NCBI GenBank assembly: GCA_963920705.1
Contig: OY987240.1
Location: 7,481,676-7,545,675 of the forward strand
Direction: 5' to 3'
DNA: 64,000 bases
From: Odiellus spinosus
Taxonomy: Eukaryota; Arthropoda; Arachnida; Opiliones; Phalangiidae
Shown here: one piece after another, positions 33,135 through 44,765 of the stretch
Numbering within the stretch: position 1 is the first letter of the stretch
Layout: each line of letters opens with the position of its first letter
Notes under the pieces: model-generated
What the model saw: only the letters and a program-made list of their open reading frames with translations
Database searches by the model: none
Told to the model about the DNA's origin: nothing
Translations under genes and position numbers: made by a program

Positions 33135-34098
33135 GTCGCCTTATTCTGAACGGTTTTTAGGAAATCTTAGATCTCGTTTGCTGTGGAATTTTTAGAGACG
33201 AAGAAAACTATCTAATATCAAGTTTGAATAGTCGCGGACCCGTTGAGTTAGTTTTCATCATTCCATGACGCGTACTTTTGACGTAGACGCGGTGTTAAAG
33301 ACGCCCGTAGCGGCTTCTAATTCTGAACGCACGATTCTAATTCTGAACACCACCCTGCTTCTAATTCTTATAACATGTAAAAAAAAAAAGTCACAAATTT
33401 GCGAAAGGAACCACTTACGCGCCTCGGATGGAGAAACGAGTGCCACTAATGGATTCCTTGGCAATATTTAACAGGGGAAGACGGAATTAGCGCGATCGAG
33501 CCAGGATATGCGAACTTATTGACGGTTCAAAATTTTTGCATTGCTTTGGCATAGAACCCAAGTAATCCACATTTCGAAGGAAATTGTCAATAACTTCGCA
33601 AATACTGGCTCGAGCGCGCTAATTCGGCCAAGGAATCCATTGATGACATTCGTTTCTCGATCCGAGGCGCGGAAGTGGTTCCTTTTGCACATTTTGGGAA
33701 TTTTTCATTTATTTTGTGAAAACGAATTCTTTAGACATATTTTGAAATTACGATTTCGCGGAGAGTTTGCCGCCAAATTCTGGGTTTGAGAATTTAATTT
33801 TGTAGCGGGAAACTCCAATTTTACGGAGAAATCAAGCGCGTAAGCATAGAATTTTTCCGAAGCTCGTAAAACCTTATTTCCCGGACCTTAAGGGAAACAT
33901 TCCCTTAAAACGGTTTGATTAATTACGCTAATTATCGTGGTCGTGTGTTCTCCGGATCGTCTCCTAGAGTGTTAAGCCTGCGTTCCGCGAATAGCCCCAC
34001 TCTTAATCTTCAAAATGAGCCCGTCCAACTTTAAAAAGACCCAACCAAAGTTAAGTTATAATTTTTTTAAATATAGTGTTCAGAATTAGTAATGTTAG
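33135..34098. mobile_element. TTCTGAAC-ended 1-kb element, free-standing copy
   Basis: Ends CCTTATTCTGAACGG and, inverted, ACTAATTCTGAACAC. Inside are CATCATTCCATGA, GGCTTCTAATTCTGAAC, GGAACCACTT and a fold-back centre (CTCGAGCGCGCTAATTC). The same sequence is found nested in hAT-type elements at 56676-57237 and 58874-59868. Absent from the matching place in unit 2, so it inserted after the duplication or at its edge. Confidence 0.8.
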
Positions 34099-34309
34099 AT
34101 CATTGAACTTAGAACAGTGCCTTACTCGATGTGTTTTTAGTAGTAACTTGAGTAAAGTATGTTTATATTCATCTACAGAGTCCAGAAATTAATGTAACAA
34201 CATTTAGATTATTAAATATAGGCTTTGTCTCAACAATCGCGTTTCTATCCTCGACAAAATTTATTTTCATTCACGCTCTTTGAAAGTGGTTATTTTTTTA
34301 TGTTCTTAC

Positions 34310-36110
34310 CTTTAAGATTTTCCAGTTTAGCTTCATCATCGAGGCACTCGCAAGTTCCCTTGATATCGCCCTTGGCTAGAATGCAATGTTCCGTGGATAT
34401 TTTCTTCATACAACAGTGGGCTCTACCGAATCCATTAATATTACTAACCCTGCAATACTCCTATAGTAGGAAAGATCCCACTACTAATTAGTACAAAGTT
34501 AACCTTAAACGATAAAGTCCGACGAAAGGCGGACGGTTTTCCTTTGGCTCTTCAAATAACGCCCCGTGATTATATCGTTTCCCGCGAAATAGATTTGTGT
34601 ATATATACAGGGTTGCCACAGGTCAGGGAAAAATCAGGGAATTTAAAGATATTTCAAGAAGCCAGGAAATTACATGGAAAGATTTGAAGCTGACCGTGTA
34701 TAGATTAGGACAAAAATACGCTTGCAAAAGGTTTGGCGAACGCAATTGCAAAATTTTTAGCGCGTTTTTTGAAAAATATATCGGCTGAGGAAATAAGCAT
34801 TAGCTGAAACGGTCAGGGAAAATCGTTGTAGAAGGTCAGGGAAAAACCTGGTAAAGTCAGGGAATTTGAATCTGAAGAAACTCGGCAACCCTGTAATATA
34901 TCCGTGTATTTCTGGTTTCGTGGTGCAATGGCTTACTCATTTTAAATAGCTAAAAATGGATCAATAGTATTACTTTTACGATTGAACCTCAAATAAAGTT
35001 TAGAAATTATATATAATATTTACGAATCTCCGAGCGTAACCTTGGTAAGCAATGATATCATATTATATTTCTTTACGTAACTCGGCAAAGCCACCGATAA
35101 AAAACGTCAGCCCTCCCTTGGTTTTTTTTTTTTTTTCGTACCTTGTTTTGACGATGAACGGAATTGGGGGAATATTCAAGTGGTATGCAAGTTTGGTTTA
35201 TGTAGCATTCTTGAAAAGTAATTATAAACTATATTGACAATGAATTCGAAAAAAAACCGCTTTCTGGCAATTTCGTAATCATAATAACTCGCAATTTTCG
35301 CAATGTTAAAAACTTAAAACATCAAGCCCCCTCGATATCAAACCTGGGATAACTGTCTCCCATATAATTTGACTTTGGCCAACTGGTTCAGCCCACCGAC
35401 TTAGGCATAGCTCTCGACGCCCCTGTCAACTAATATAGTCTTCACGCTCTCTTCAATACATTTAACCAGAAGCCGATGAAACCCTCCTTTGAAGTCTATT
35501 ACTCCCGGGTCTTGTCTTCCCCTCTCTATAGGGGTTAGTCTAAAATATCGCGATTCGTACGCCTCCTAACGGTAGATATTTCGGAGCGGGAGTTCGTCCA
35601 GCGAAAATCTCTAGCAACCTTGTATTTCGTCATCCAAACGTCATCGTGTGTGGAGAGAGAGAATTTCCAATTTTCCGTAGACAGGAGGTATGAAGTAGGA
35701 CCCCTCCGATCTCGCAGAATTGGGAATTTTACCCATACAGAGAGGAGCGCTATATGGAACATTAGAGTAGTAGACTTCCAAGGTGGGTTTCATCGGCTCC
35801 TGATTTAACCGAGATTTACGTTTATTGAACGAATTTCTACCTTTAATAACTATACCCGTATTGTCCAACAAGTTCATTACGAAAATTGCTTTATTGATTA
35901 CGGCATGGATAGTGGTTTTAAGGGCACTTCTGGAATCATACCATTTCCAATAAGCGCTAAACTTTTGTTATTAGCTAAGAGATATGTGTTATCAATGCCT
36001 TCATATTCGATTTCTTCAAAGCTTTCGTCATCGTGCAGAGAACCGATAACCAACAACGAAAAAAATATGATTAGGTGAAACTTTTTGCGAAATAACCTAT
36101 TTCAAACTAA
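34310..36110 (-). CDS. cysteine-rich secreted peptide gene, unit 2 copy
   Basis: Minus strand. The signal-type exon at about 36095-35970 reads FHLIIFFSLLVIGSLHDDES followed by an acidic stretch, and ends near a GTATGA donor. The cysteine exon at 34422-34310 is bounded by CGGTAG and GTAAGA and encodes HCCMKKISTEHCILAKG, then GTCECLDDEAKLEN. Signal, acidic propeptide, then a small CC...C...CxC core is the usual build of secreted defence, venom or effector peptides. Whether the copy is whole is unclear because the start and the terminal exon are not certain. Confidence 0.55.
34606..34896. mobile_element. hAT-like insertion (CAGGGTTGCCA ends) specific to unit 2
   Basis: Ends TACAGGGTTGCC and, inverted, TACAGGGTTGCC, in a TATATATA target. 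The interior has four to five TCAGGGAA words. The collinear point in unit 1 is empty, which gives an independent proof of insertion after the duplication. Confidence 0.85.
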
Positions 36111-36554
36111 AAGAGCCACCTAATAGCTAAAAGTTTCTAGAATACGCTTCAGTTCCCAACTTGTGAGTGTACCCCGTAACAGCAGTTCCAGAAGAGCCGG
36201 CGCGATTTCCAAAAAAGCTCAAAACTGCTATTATGATAATAGCAGCGGCTGTTTAGAGAAATAGTAAAGATTTTCTAGAGTTTTGAACGTTTCCTAGCAC
36301 TTCTGTTATATATGACGTTCAATCAAACCTATTACGGAATAGATCGTACTTTTGTTTTTGTTATCTTGGGAATGGATGTCTAACCTTTAGCTAACGTAAA
36401 CATACGTAACCCAATGCGAAGTATTCGTCCTTTATCCAACCTTGGGAATGGACGTCTAACCGAACACTTGTGTGTAGATTGACATATGATGCAGGTCGAC
36501 ATTCTAGAAACCGTACGTACAGACCACTAAAATTCTTTAACTGCTTAACCCCGC

Positions 36555-36785
36555 TATTTAGAGAACCGCTGTAAAGGGAGTATCAAGTTTTCGTTAACCG
36601 CTAAAAAGGGAACATTTAGTTTTCGTTAACCGCTGTTAAGGGAACATTAGTTTTCGGGAACAACTGTAAAGGGAACACTGCGTTTTCGGGAACCGCTGTA
36701 AAGTGAACTGCTGTATGAATAAACTGCGTTTTGGGGAACCGCTGTTTTGAGAACCGCGCTTGTGGGGACCGCTCATATGAGTGTT
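36555..36785. repeat. word array GGGAACCGCTGTAAAGGGA, unit 2
   Basis: About seven degenerate units with GTTTTCGGGAACCGCTGTAAA. The homolog in unit 1 is shorter. Confidence 0.8.
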
Positions 36786-36814
36786 TCCCCCACCGGTTTC
36801 ATTTTCTAGTCTGA

Positions 36815-37030
36815 CCAGTAAGCATTCCTTTCACCCGCAAGGGTATGCTTAGAGAGCAATAGATTAATTCTTGAACTTGGCGCAATAAGTTGCCTAGAAA
36901 TTGGGTCAGCAAACCTATTTTTACGGGGATATTTTAATTTTACCAACTTGAACAATGTTTGTTCACGCGGACCAACTAGTTCAGACACCTGAACTAGTTG
37001 CCTCAAATTGGTTTAAGTGAAAGGTATTTT
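36815..37030. mobile_element. MITE with CCTTTCAC ends, unit 2
   Basis: Left CATTCCTTTCACCCGC, right inverted ACCTTTCACTTAAACC. The centre folds as ACTAGTTCAGACACC/GGTGTCTGAACTAGT-type complementarity. Confidence 0.72.
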
Positions 37031-37620
37031 TAGAAGAGTAAACATTACCATTAAGCTATTGGTGCACATTTTTCTTCACGCGTATCCTTATTTAATATAT
37101 GAATAATAATTCAGAAACAAATTCAGAAAGAATATTATAATTGTTGCCTTGACTATATTCCGAATCAAAGCCCCAGGAAGGGCTCAACTCCAAACAAAAC
37201 TTTATATCATATAGCTCTCTCGAACTGACGTTGCTAACGTGAATGGTTGCCCTGGTTACGACCCGGTTTTGAAAACCTCCTAGCTTTTTCCTACACATTA
37301 GGGTGTCGAGGACTATGACGCGGACAAATATTCCTTCTGTATTTATTATGAATTCCTAGGAAAATAAAACATTTCTCGTATATCTTGGAATATTCACTTG
37401 TTCAGCGGAAACATTGGTGGTGAAGTCGTTGGCCGTTCAGTTGATGAGGTTTTTTGTATCGATGTCGTGTTATGGAGGAAAATAAATGAGTTAATATCAT
37501 TATCATCCAAAATCAGTAAAGCCCTGAGCGAGAAAGACAAGGTGCTTGCGAAGAGAAACTCTTAACCCAAACAGAACGTCTTCGCTCATCATCTTTTTTG
37601 CCCAGGATTTAATGCTCTTA

Positions 37621-38413
37621 CAAGGAGACAACCCGAGGTGTTTATCGCCGATTTTGTCCAAAGTTTGCTATATTGTACACCGATATAAGATATGAAAATC
37701 CCCAAAAAAAGACGACGTACTACCCATTAGTTTGCCCATTTCACTCGAAAAAATCTCCATTGAAAAAAAGCATGGGATTTTCTCGGTTTCACAGGGCACC
37801 TTTGAAACCTTTTCAAAAATTTCAAATTTTCAAATTTATTTGAAATTGTCAAATGGGTGGTATGGTTCATATCTAGGTAAAATTCATCAAGTTTGGGTAA
37901 ATTGGGACTTTCTTGGGGTATAATTGATAGCATTTTTGGGACGAAGGTGCTTATGTTGGAAAATTTAATAGAGATTGTGTTAAATTTAGGTAAAAGATCA
38001 AAATTGGATGAATTAGGTAAATTTTCTAAAATTAGGCATTTCGTAAAATTGCTTAAATCAGGAAAAAATTACAAATTAGTATAAAACGACTAACTTGTAA
38101 AATGGATGAAATCAAAATCTCAATTTACCCAAACTTGATAAATTTTACCTAGATGTGAACCATATTACCCATTTGACAATTTCGAAACAATTTTAAATTT
38201 TGAAATTTTTAAAAGGTTTCGTGCAGGTAGCCAACCCCCATGCTTTTTTCAATGGAGATTTTTTCGATTGAAATGGCCAAAAGCGTTTTCGGTTGCCATG
38301 GCCAAGCTAATGGGTGGTTCGTCGTCTCTTTTTGGGGATTTTCATATCTTATATAGTTCTACATTATAGCAGACATTGGACCAAATCGGCGATAAACAAC
38401 TCGGGTTGTCTCC
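37621..38413. mobile_element. Harbinger-like MITE, copy 2
   Basis: Same termini (CAAGGAGACAACCCGAGG) as 26980-27496 after a TTA; the right terminus has lost a few bases. The centre contains additional TTAGGTAAA-type sequence missing from copy 1. Confidence 0.85.
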
Positions 38414-38689
38414 CAATTCACTCCCCCCCCCCAAAACGTAATGTTTCTCCTCAATAACATTTTTTTCTGATTCTGGAAAGTAGATTTCGATTCATTGAAT
38501 TGAAAAGTAAAACCAACCCTCACGCGTATGCAAAATCAACCTCGCATTTTTCTTTTCAATTTCTCGTGATTAAATTGGCCAGATAAATTTGACTATAGGC
38601 CCGAATCGGATCAGCCTGGTCCGCGCTATGGAATAACCACCCCACTTTAACACTATTCGATTAATAGCATTACAAATATCCTCTTCAGA

Positions 38690-39330
38690 CGCTCCTAATT
38701 TACAGGCGATTTAACGCTTTTACCAGAGATTTAAGTATTTCTACATTTAGTGAGAGTAACTCTTCAATAAGTTCATTATGCAAATTATGATATTGATTAT
38801 GGCGTGAATGTGGTATTGATGGCTATTTTGGAATCAATTTCTTACCCTTCCAAAATTGCGGGCCAGCGTTTAGTGGAGCGAAAAGGACTAAAAGCTCACA
38901 ATTAATAGATCAGTTTCTCGAATCCGCGTCTCTTCCCAACTTCTTTATTCTCGGAATAAACCTAATAGACGCGATAGATGCCTATTAAATACGAATTAAC
39001 ACAATAGCCAATTTATTTCACACTAAATAATAAATTCCCCCTTCATTTGGCAGCAAGCGCGAAGCTAGGTTACCCAATCTATCTAGACATAAAGGGCGCT
39101 ATGGGATTGGGATAAGTGCTATCTGCTAGTGCTAACTCGACATGAAATAGTCAATCGTTTTTTTTGGTTTTTTTTTAAAGAGTTTAAATTATATCACTCA
39201 ACACAATAGCCAATTTATTTCACACTAAATAATAAATTCCCCCTTCATTTGGCAGCAAGCGCGAAGCTAGGTTACCTAATCTATCTAGACATAAAGGGCG
39301 CTATGGGATTGGGATAAGTGCCCTTTAACC
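38690..39330. repeat. third, decayed peptide-gene unit with duplicated 5' flank
   Basis: Contains TTGATTATGGCGTGAATG and CCATCAATACC-type remnants of the signal-exon region. It is followed by a 5' flank of about 122 bp present twice in direct order (38998-39118, 39199-39321), with CCCCCTTCATTTGGCAGCA and GACATAAAGGGCGC. The same flank precedes the exon at 51312. Confidence 0.65.
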
Positions 39331-39960
39331 ATAAAGTATTTCATTAATTATTAAAGTGGCTCATTAATTATATCTTTTAATATGGAACAATATGTTAAAG
39401 GCCAAACCATGAGTATTGAACATAAACCTTATAATAGTTTATAGGGATGACGAGCGCGTTTTAAAAGATGACTTCTTTATTGGTCATTCTCAATCACTTG
39501 AAATGAATAGTTAATTAAAATTAATTTCTAATGGAATAGTTTATGGATGACCTACTTTTTAAACGATGACATTTTTTATTAGCTATTCTCTAAGAAAATA
39601 GGTTCCCTCGACCGAAAACTTTAGCTCTTTGCCAAAAAAGCGAGGGGGCAGACACTCGCGAACTCTGGTGTGCAAAATTTTTGAACTCTTTGCACCATCA
39701 AAGCTGAAGTTAGAGTTCATAAGAGTTCGAACTCTATGCACAGTCAAAGCTGAACTCGGTGAACTCAGGTGTACAGCGAATTCAAGAGTGTCGGATCCCT
39801 CGCAAAAAAGGTCTCTTTCGCGGGATTTGGATGGAAAGATTTTAGTTTGTTTCACACGTAGGGCATCATGAAAAAAGTGATAACTCCACGAGCGGTTGAA
39901 ATATCGTCTGCTGCCGCTTCATCGCGATCATTATTCTAAGCCTCGTTTTTGTAGTGGGCG
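39331..39960. other. no gene seen
   Basis: AT-rich with a short GAACTCT word cluster (39655-39785). No clear element ends. Confidence 0.45.
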
Positions 39961-39964
39961 AAAA

Positions 39965-40340
39965 ATACATCGCGATTAAAAAAATAATCGCGATTAAAAA
40001 AATAATCGCGATTAGAAAATACATCACGATTAAAAAATTTATTCACAATAACATTTTATCGCAATAACCAAAAATTGAATCGCAATAACCAAAAATTGAA
40101 TCGCAATAACCAAAAATTGAATCGCAATAACCAAAAATTGAATCGCAATAACCAAAAATTGAATCGCAATAACCAAAAATTGAATCGCAATAACCAAAAA
40201 TTGAATAGCTATAACCAAAAATTTAATCGCGAATTAAAAATGATTTAATCGCGATTTAAAAATAATTTAATAGTGATTAACACATTTAATCGAGATTAAC
40301 TAAAATTAAAATTTAAATCGTGATCAAATTGATTAACCCT
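39965..40340. repeat. ATCGCGAT word arms around a 21-bp tandem repeat
   Basis: Left ATCGCGATTAAAAAA words, right TTTAATCGCGATTT words, and between them seven almost identical 21-bp units GAATCGCAATAACCAAAAATT. The arms are self-complementary and inverted, as in the word-array elements. Confidence 0.8.
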
Positions 40341-40557
40341 ATTTAAGGGGGAAGTGAGCGGTTAATTCAGAAATTGTGATGTTTTTGTGAACTTGTTACG
40401 GAAAAACTAAAGCCCGTAAAAATAATCGGTAAACACTGTTCCAAAATATAATAATTGAACTATTTGATGAATTATTTAACCGAAATTCTGAACGGAAATT
40501 AAAATACTAATTGTTAAAGGTTCGACTCTTTTTGTCGCTGATACGCGATTACTCCTG

Positions 40558-41287
40558 CTTACAGACCTGCACGGGCCGGGCTTTCCATGTTTGAAAAATT
40601 CATCGGGCCAGATCGGGCTTTTAAAATTTTGGATTTTGACGGGCCGGGCCGGGTCGGGCTTTAATTTTGATTTCAAAATTCGGGCCGGGTCGGGCTTCCA
40701 TCAAATCAAAGAATAGCAACTTATAATAACCAATGTGACATTGTGACCAACTGTTGCTACCACAAATGAATAATACACGACGCTAAATGAATTCTATTCA
40801 TTTATATTTTGATAATATATATATATAAAAAAAAACTGGCAACTGCGTTAAATTTGGTTCTGAAAAGGTTATTTTGTTCCTAGTTGACCCACAACCCCAC
40901 TTCCCATGTTCCCACGCCAAAGCCTCTCGGCTCTCTCCAACTCCAACACCTATAAAGATCACCTTTACGGGGGGGAGGGGCTTCTCATTCTGTCTCACTC
41001 AGTGACTCTCCCCCTTGACTAGGAGTTTCTATTCCTAACCTCCTATAGTTTTAGTTTTGATTTACGTAAGCCACATATTATTTTTTGGGGCGGAACCCCA
41101 ACACCGCAATTCCAATCGGCCGGGCCGGACCGGGCCTTAACTCCGAAATTACCAATCGGACCCGGGCCGGACCGGACCTACAACTCCGCAATTCCAATCG
41201 GGCCGGGCCTGGTTTCGGTCTTTTTTCATTGCTAAACCCCGGGCCGGGCTCGGGTCGGGCCTGAAAAAATCGGCCCGTGCAGGTCTC
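40558..41287. mobile_element. hAT-like element with CGGGCC word arrays
   Basis: Left end CTTACAGACCTGCACGGGCC, right inverted GAGACCTGCACGGGCC, flanked by the perfect 8-bp duplication TACTCCTG (40550-40557, 41288-41295). Subterminal arrays of GGGCCGGGTCGGGC lie on both arms, inverted to each other. Unique AT-rich centre, no transposase. Confidence 0.9.
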
Positions 41288-41295
41288 TACTCCTG

Positions 41296-42002
41296 GTCCG
41301 ATTTCTATCGCTTGAATTTTAATTAATAGCGATGCGAATGAAGTATTAACGAATGTTTATAAAAGATGACGAACTAGTTGAACTATTTTATAATTTGAAA
41401 AAAGCGGATTTTTGGTAGTTACGAGGAAAAGTCAAAGATGTCGCTACCTATCGAAAATCGCGATTTTGCGAAATCGACGTCCAGTTTGAGATACAAGCAA
41501 TGGAAAAAAGCAATAATTCGGCTGTTTTTAGATTTATTGACGTCATCTAAAGTTTTTTTACTCCTTATCTTCCACTTTATATTTGTTTAGCGAATAAAAA
41601 TTGAAATTAAAATATTTTTAGGAGACCAAACTCAACGCCATCTAGGATTATTTTCTCAAAACACATAACATTTTCTTTCCCCCTTAATCTAAATTCACAC
41701 CCAAAAGAGGAATGAACACTGATCATATGGTCGAGTTTATCAAAGTAAACGGGGGCTACGAATAAAATTCTATTGGTCATTTAAATACCTGTACGTCGTC
41801 TTCCACGTAAGAAATGGAACATAAATTAGGTCCTACCAAAAGTGATTTTGGTCGAGTTGGGTGTCAAAAATGTACGCAGTGTTTCGGTCAAGTGAGAACT
41901 AAGCTTTTCACTAGATATTAAAGCATAATAACGGTTTCTACTCTGGCTTGTCATAATTTAAAAGGTTTCAAAAGCCACGAAATATATTTGAAAACTTAAC
42001 GA
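41296..42002. other. no gene seen
   Basis: AT-rich intergenic DNA. Confidence 0.4.
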
Positions 42003-42466
42003 GAAAATTAGAGCTAGAAATGGAACAGCTTTTGAATTTTATTAATATATATTTTTTTTTTTTTTTCGGAATCACCGTGCCCAAAAAAGTATTCCAGAAT
42101 TTTCTAAACAATTTTAGACACGTTTTTGGTGTTTAAATTAATTTCGTTTAAATTAACTTTAGTTTTGTAAAGTTTGAATTAAAGTTAATAGGCCGGCTTT
42201 TGATGGTCAAAAGCCGACCTAGTTTTTTTTTTTTAATGTAAGGACATTAAAAGCGCTGCTGAAGCGAGTGTTGAAGGCCGATATAATATAATTGGTCAGA
42301 ATTTAAACTTACTTACAATCGTATACTTTACCAAACTTGAGAAATTTAAAAACAAAAAATGCGTCTAAAAATGGTTTTGAAAATTCTGGAATAAGTTTCT
42401 TTCACGGTGATTCCGAAAATAATTTTAAAAGCTGTTCCATTGTTAGCTCCAAGTTTCTCTGGTTTA
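42003..42466. mobile_element. foldback MITE
   Basis: Inverted arms of about 120 bp: left GAGCTAGAAATGGAACAGC, CGGAATCACCGTG and ATTCCAGAATTTTC; right the same inverted. The centre has a second hairpin, GGCTTTTGATGGTCAAAAGCC. Termini extend outward as GAGAAA. Confidence 0.85.
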
Positions 42467-42766
42467 ATCATAGATTAATGTTTCTGTCGCATTGATATGG
42501 AATTCGTAGCAGAATTAACTTGATAATTAATGATCAATCTTAATATTTATTAAGAACTACTTTACTTAATTTTCTATTGCATTTGAGATGGGATTCGTAG
42601 TTTTTACCAAAACGTAGCTAATGACGTCGACGGCAACATTCCCTAAGTAAGCTCCTCTTTTATGATAGCAACTATTACATCAAGTCTAACCTAATAGTAT
42701 TAACAAGTTGGGAAACCAAAATATTACCTCCCCGACGAACCTAACCTTACCTTAAATATATAAATA

Positions 42767-43359
42767 AATAGAAGTATATATCTGTTGAAACTATAGAAAG
42801 ATGAAATGTAGAGGGTGCTAGCTCTTTGAAACGCTTCTCTGTTAGCCAACCAGAATGGGAAATACGAAAGCGTCATCTCTTAACAGATGGTTCCTCAATA
42901 GCTTAGTAACCCTGGAAGTTCATATTCAATTTCGATTTTGTCTATTATTGTTTGGTAAGTTATTAAACAAATTTTGCTCGTTTTAAGAAACATTTCGCTC
43001 GTTTCAAAGTTAATTTTATTTGCCGTAATTTTCAAATATATTGATGCAAAACCAAAGCTGATTATCAATTTGTTGAATACCATTTTTGTTCGCTCCGGTT
43101 TTTCAGAAGTTTTACACTAATTAAATTTGAGTTTAAAACAATAGGCACTGTTATATGTGGTATTCTTTTAATGGAGTTGATGCTGCTCCATAGGGATAGT
43201 TCTTCCTGGAAGGTTAACCTTGATGTTATTAGTTGACTTTGAAATTATTGTCTTTGGTAAGCTGCCGCCTTTGAAAGGATGTTTTTCAGTGGAGGCTGGG
43301 GTTGAAGGGATCTTGTTCTCGGTCGGATCTTTTACTCTGTGGGCCGTTTCTCCCCGCGG
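42767..43359. other. no gene seen
   Basis: AT-rich; its right end (43290-43350) shows stray units of the 31-bp GGGCCG repeat. Confidence 0.45.
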
Positions 43360-43795
43360 TGAGCTGAGTTCCTAGGCCTAAAGGACTCATGATTAAGAGT
43401 GACACACTCCCTTTCTACTGAGTTGAGGTGTGATCGGTTTTGCCGGACGAAGTAGCCCCCGTGGAGAGGTTACAGTCTCCTGGGTGTGTGAAGCTACTAA
43501 GGAGGTAGCTCCAATTATGTGATCACATCTCGGGCTCAGGCTTTGATTGGGTAGAGTTTTATGGTGGATGGTGCATTAGTGTCGAAGGAGCTCTCCGCTG
43601 TCGGCTCCCTAGGTCTTATGTTTACCTAAGCCTCATTATGGGTTTGGTTGGTTCGCTCTGACCACTTTCCATGGGTGGTTTTGCTGGTATTGACCTTCTC
43701 GGTCCTGGACGTGGTGATGATATGACGGCGAATATAGCGCTGTTATGTGAGAAACGACATAGCGCTTTAGAAATCTCCAAACTGAGTGTGGGCCG
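43360..43795 (+). repeat. dispersed unclassified retroelement-like repeat, copy 2
   Basis: Inverse of 19236-19735. Keeps GGTTTTGCCGGACGAAG, the CTACTAAGGAGGTAGCTCC hairpin and the GFAGIDLLGPGR frame. Confidence 0.7.
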
Positions 43796-43960
43796 TTTTT
43801 GTAGGGATTTTGTTCTCGGTGGGCCGCTTTTGAAGGGATCTTGTTCTCGGTGGGCCGCTTTTGAAGGGATCTTTTACTCTGTGGGCCGCTTTTGAAGGGA
43901 TCTTTTACTCTGTGGGCCGTTTTTGTAGGGATTTTGTTGTCGGTGGGCCGCATATTATCG
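43795..43960. repeat. 31-bp tandem repeat GTGGGCCGCTTTTGAAGGGA
   Basis: Five units (GTGGGCCGCTTTTGAAGGGA followed by TCTTTTACTCT or TCTTGTTCTCG), abutting the retroelement-like copy. Confidence 0.9.
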
Positions 43961-44639
43961 CCTTTCACCATCCACTTTACGGTCAAACCTCGATGCTGGA
44001 CAGTTGAAGGCGATTATACGCAATGTCTCACACTGTTATAATCACCTCCGACCATCATCACACCAAGGTCCAACCTCCAGTTTCCGATCTCAGCGGGCCA
44101 CACTAGCGAGGTGTCCCTCACTAATATGGTCCACATCGGCCTTCCACTCTCCAAACAGCGCCCCACCAATGGGTAAATTACATTGCGAACCAAGCACCTA
44201 GAGATCAAGAATCGTCTAGACATTGAAGGGAGGGGATTTTCCTCCCAACTTCATGGCCACTTCGCTCCGGTTTATATAATACTTTTTTGGAATGAATGCA
44301 ATGAGCCTTATGGTGTGATATCGTTTAAGGAAATGAAACGCAATATTAATTTATATTCTAATTAAAAATATCAAAATTGTTAAACTTAATCTAATTATTA
44401 ATATTGTCGAAAAATCAATTTAACATTCGAGATAATTTAGAAGATATTTAAGAAATTGTCCAAAAATTTAAAGAAAAGTGACCGTTTAATACCAGCTTGA
44501 GTTGGCAGCACGCGCTAAGCTGTTTTCCATATTTCATTTAGTCCAAAAAGCAAAGGTATAACGGGCAGTATGGCCTTAGTCTTGCTGCAAACTTGGGGTG
44601 GATTGAAGAATCTAAATAAAAGTGCGTTTACACGGGTAT
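43961..44639. other. no gene seen
   Basis: GC-richer at 44000-44260, then AT-rich; no recognised frames. Confidence 0.4.
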
Positions 44640-44765
44640 CCAAGATCCCACCGTTCACTGAATTCGAATTTATAGAGACAAAGGTACTTTGACAAAATCT
44701 GATAAGACTTCTTTCGGGTACGAGAATATCTTTAGTTAAACACAGATTTAAATAATGAAATATTG
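44640..44765. repeat. fragment of hairpin-ended repeat family H
   Basis: Carries CCGTTCACTGAATTCGAATT, ACAAAGGTACTTTGACAAAA and TAGTTAAACACAGATTT as in the 55-62 kb copies. Confidence 0.75.

Larger units (their letters stand above)
34195..37480. repeat. tandem segmental duplication, unit 2
   Basis: Collinear with unit 1 but carrying a 291-bp insertion (34606-34896) and a longer AACCGCTGTAAA array. Confidence 0.88.
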
